Source: Bacillus sp. V59.32b (GTDB lineage Bacteria > Bacillota > Bacilli > Bacillales > DSM-1321). From it: a DNA stretch of 64,000 nucleotides. Shown here piece by piece: positions 63,302-64,000 of the stretch. The first letter of the stretch is position 1; each line of letters begins with the position of its first letter. The translations under genes were made by a program, and so were the position numbers. The notes below the pieces were generated by a model, which was not told the DNA's origin, made no database searches, and was given only the letters and a program-made list of their open reading frames with translations. The stretch is taken from NCBI RefSeq assembly GCF_003429085.1, contig NZ_QVTC01000006.1:1-64000 (forward strand), in the 5' to 3' direction.

Positions 63302-64000
63302 ATGATTTATTTTGATAACAGTGCGACAACAAAACCATATCCGGAGGTCATTGATTCCTTCGTCAAAGTCTCAAGTGAATTTTTCGGAAATCCTTCATCG
63401 CTTCATGGCATTGGCGCCCAGGCGGAAAAACTGCTCTCGCAAGCCCGGAGCCAAATTGCAGAGCTCCTTGGAGTAAGAAGCTCCGAGGTTTATTTTACTT
63501 CAGGAGGGACTGAGGGGAATAACCTTGCCATTAAAGGGGCGGCGCTCGCCAATTCAGGAAAAGGCAAACATATTATTACAACGGCTACTGAGCATGCATC
63601 CGTTTACGACGCATTTAGTCATTTAGAGGATTCAGGCTTTGATATAACGTATCTTCCCGTAAACCAAACCGGGCAAATTCATTTGGACGACCTATTGAAG
63701 GCGATTAGAAAAGATACCATTTTAGTTTCAGTTATGCATGTTAACAATGAAACGGGATCCATCCAGCCGATTGAACAAATAGGAAAAGTGCTCTCCAGTT
63801 ATGATGACATCCTGTTCCATGTCGACCATGTCCAAGGAATCGGAAAGGTTCCGCTTGAAGTGAACCAGGCCGGCATAGATTTATGCACCATTTCAGGACA
63901 TAAATTTCACGGTTTGAAAGGCACGGGAGCTTTATACATCCGTGATGGGGTGAATCTTACCCCGTTATTTTCGGGTGGAAGCCAGGAGTCCAAGATCAGA
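63302..64000 (+). CDS. Cysteine desulfurase, NifS/IscS family (partial, cut by window end)
   Basis: At least 233 codons of a PLP-dependent cysteine desulfurase. It begins IYFDNSATTKPYPEV, with TEHASVYD near 100, VMHVNNETGSIQPI near 145 and the PLP lysine in SGHKFHGLKGTGALY near 203. The reading frame is open to the last base. The position after ezrA corresponds to nifZ of B. subtilis, which supplies sulfur to ThiI for 4-thiouridine in tRNA, so the same role is likely. A gagggtgagg site precedes the ATG. Confidence 0.93.
   Translation, partial: MIYFDNSATTKPYPEVIDSFVKVSSEFFGNPSSLHGIGAQAEKLLSQARSQIAELLGVRSSEVYFTSGGTEGNNLAIKGAALANSGKGKHIITTATEHASVYDAFSHLEDSGFDITYLPVNQTGQIHLDDLLKAIRKDTILVSVMHVNNETGSIQPIEQIGKVLSSYDDILFHVDHVQGIGKVPLEVNQAGIDLCTISGHKFHGLKGTGALYIRDGVNLTPLFSGGSQESKIR

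Overview
The window is a stretch of chromosome from a low-GC Gram-positive, endospore-forming member of the Bacillaceae. The evidence is gene content and order: leuS, a T-box leader, ytkP, ytfP, murJ (ytgP), ytzG, ytzE, ytlPQR, ytmP-trmB, ytzB, ytoP, ytoQ, ytpP, ytpQ, sftA, murC, ytxGHJ, aroA-ccpA, acuCBA/acsA, tyrS, rpsD, dgcP (ytrP), ytsP, refZ, hisJ, ezrA and a nifS-type gene follow the corresponding Bacillus subtilis neighbourhood in outline. Sporulation genes (cse60, a CotF-family coat protein, racA, refZ) confirm a spore former. Several insertions and losses show that it is not B. subtilis itself: dat beside pepV, a nicotinate phosphoribosyltransferase between sftA and murC, an extra FtsA-like protein, a class A PBP next to tyrS, and dhaKLM between ezrA and the nifS-type gene. 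ytpR is not found next to ytpQ.

Layout. 1-10 kb: MFS transporter, T-box-controlled leuS, rhodanese, cse60, a cysteine synthase-like enzyme, a flavoprotein, the lipid II flippase and a pseudouridine synthase. 10-15 kb: accessory stretch with a DeoR-type regulator, a large repeat, an M48 peptidase fused to ankyrin repeats, a WGR-DUF4240 protein, RacA and a coat protein. 15-26 kb: dipeptidase plus D-amino acid transaminase, ytlPQR, ytmP/trmB, ytoP and a DUF84 NTPase, ytoQ, ytpP and ytpQ. 26-34 kb: sftA, NAD salvage, murC, aminopeptidase AmpS. 33-38 kb: the general-stress ytxGHJ group and an ABC importer whose ATPase gene is frameshifted. 38-47 kb: FtsA-like protein, aroA(G)-ccpA, and the divergent acetyl-CoA synthetase and acuABC acetylation-control genes. 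47-54 kb: PBP, T-box tyrS, a dead HIT gene, a probable type I toxin-antitoxin locus and rpsD. 54-64 kb: diguanylate cyclase, free Met-R-SO reductase, refZ, hisJ, ezrA, dhaKLM and the start of a cysteine desulfurase.

The most unusual signals are not protein genes. Three intergenic arrays (4711-4828, 25482-25601, 52053-52123) share one design, a short conserved core plus a variable half repeated every 20-21 bp, but each has its own core word. A 26-codon membrane-peptide gene at 52984-53064 has a strong promoter, its own terminator, a convergent terminator suggesting an antisense RNA, and a perfect 10-nt pairing between its mRNA 5' and 3' ends, which is the design of a type I toxin. Two classes of large hairpin-rich repeats recur. 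One copy lies between the best rpsD promoter and the likely S4 autoregulatory leader, and another stops just before the ribosome binding site of ytmP.
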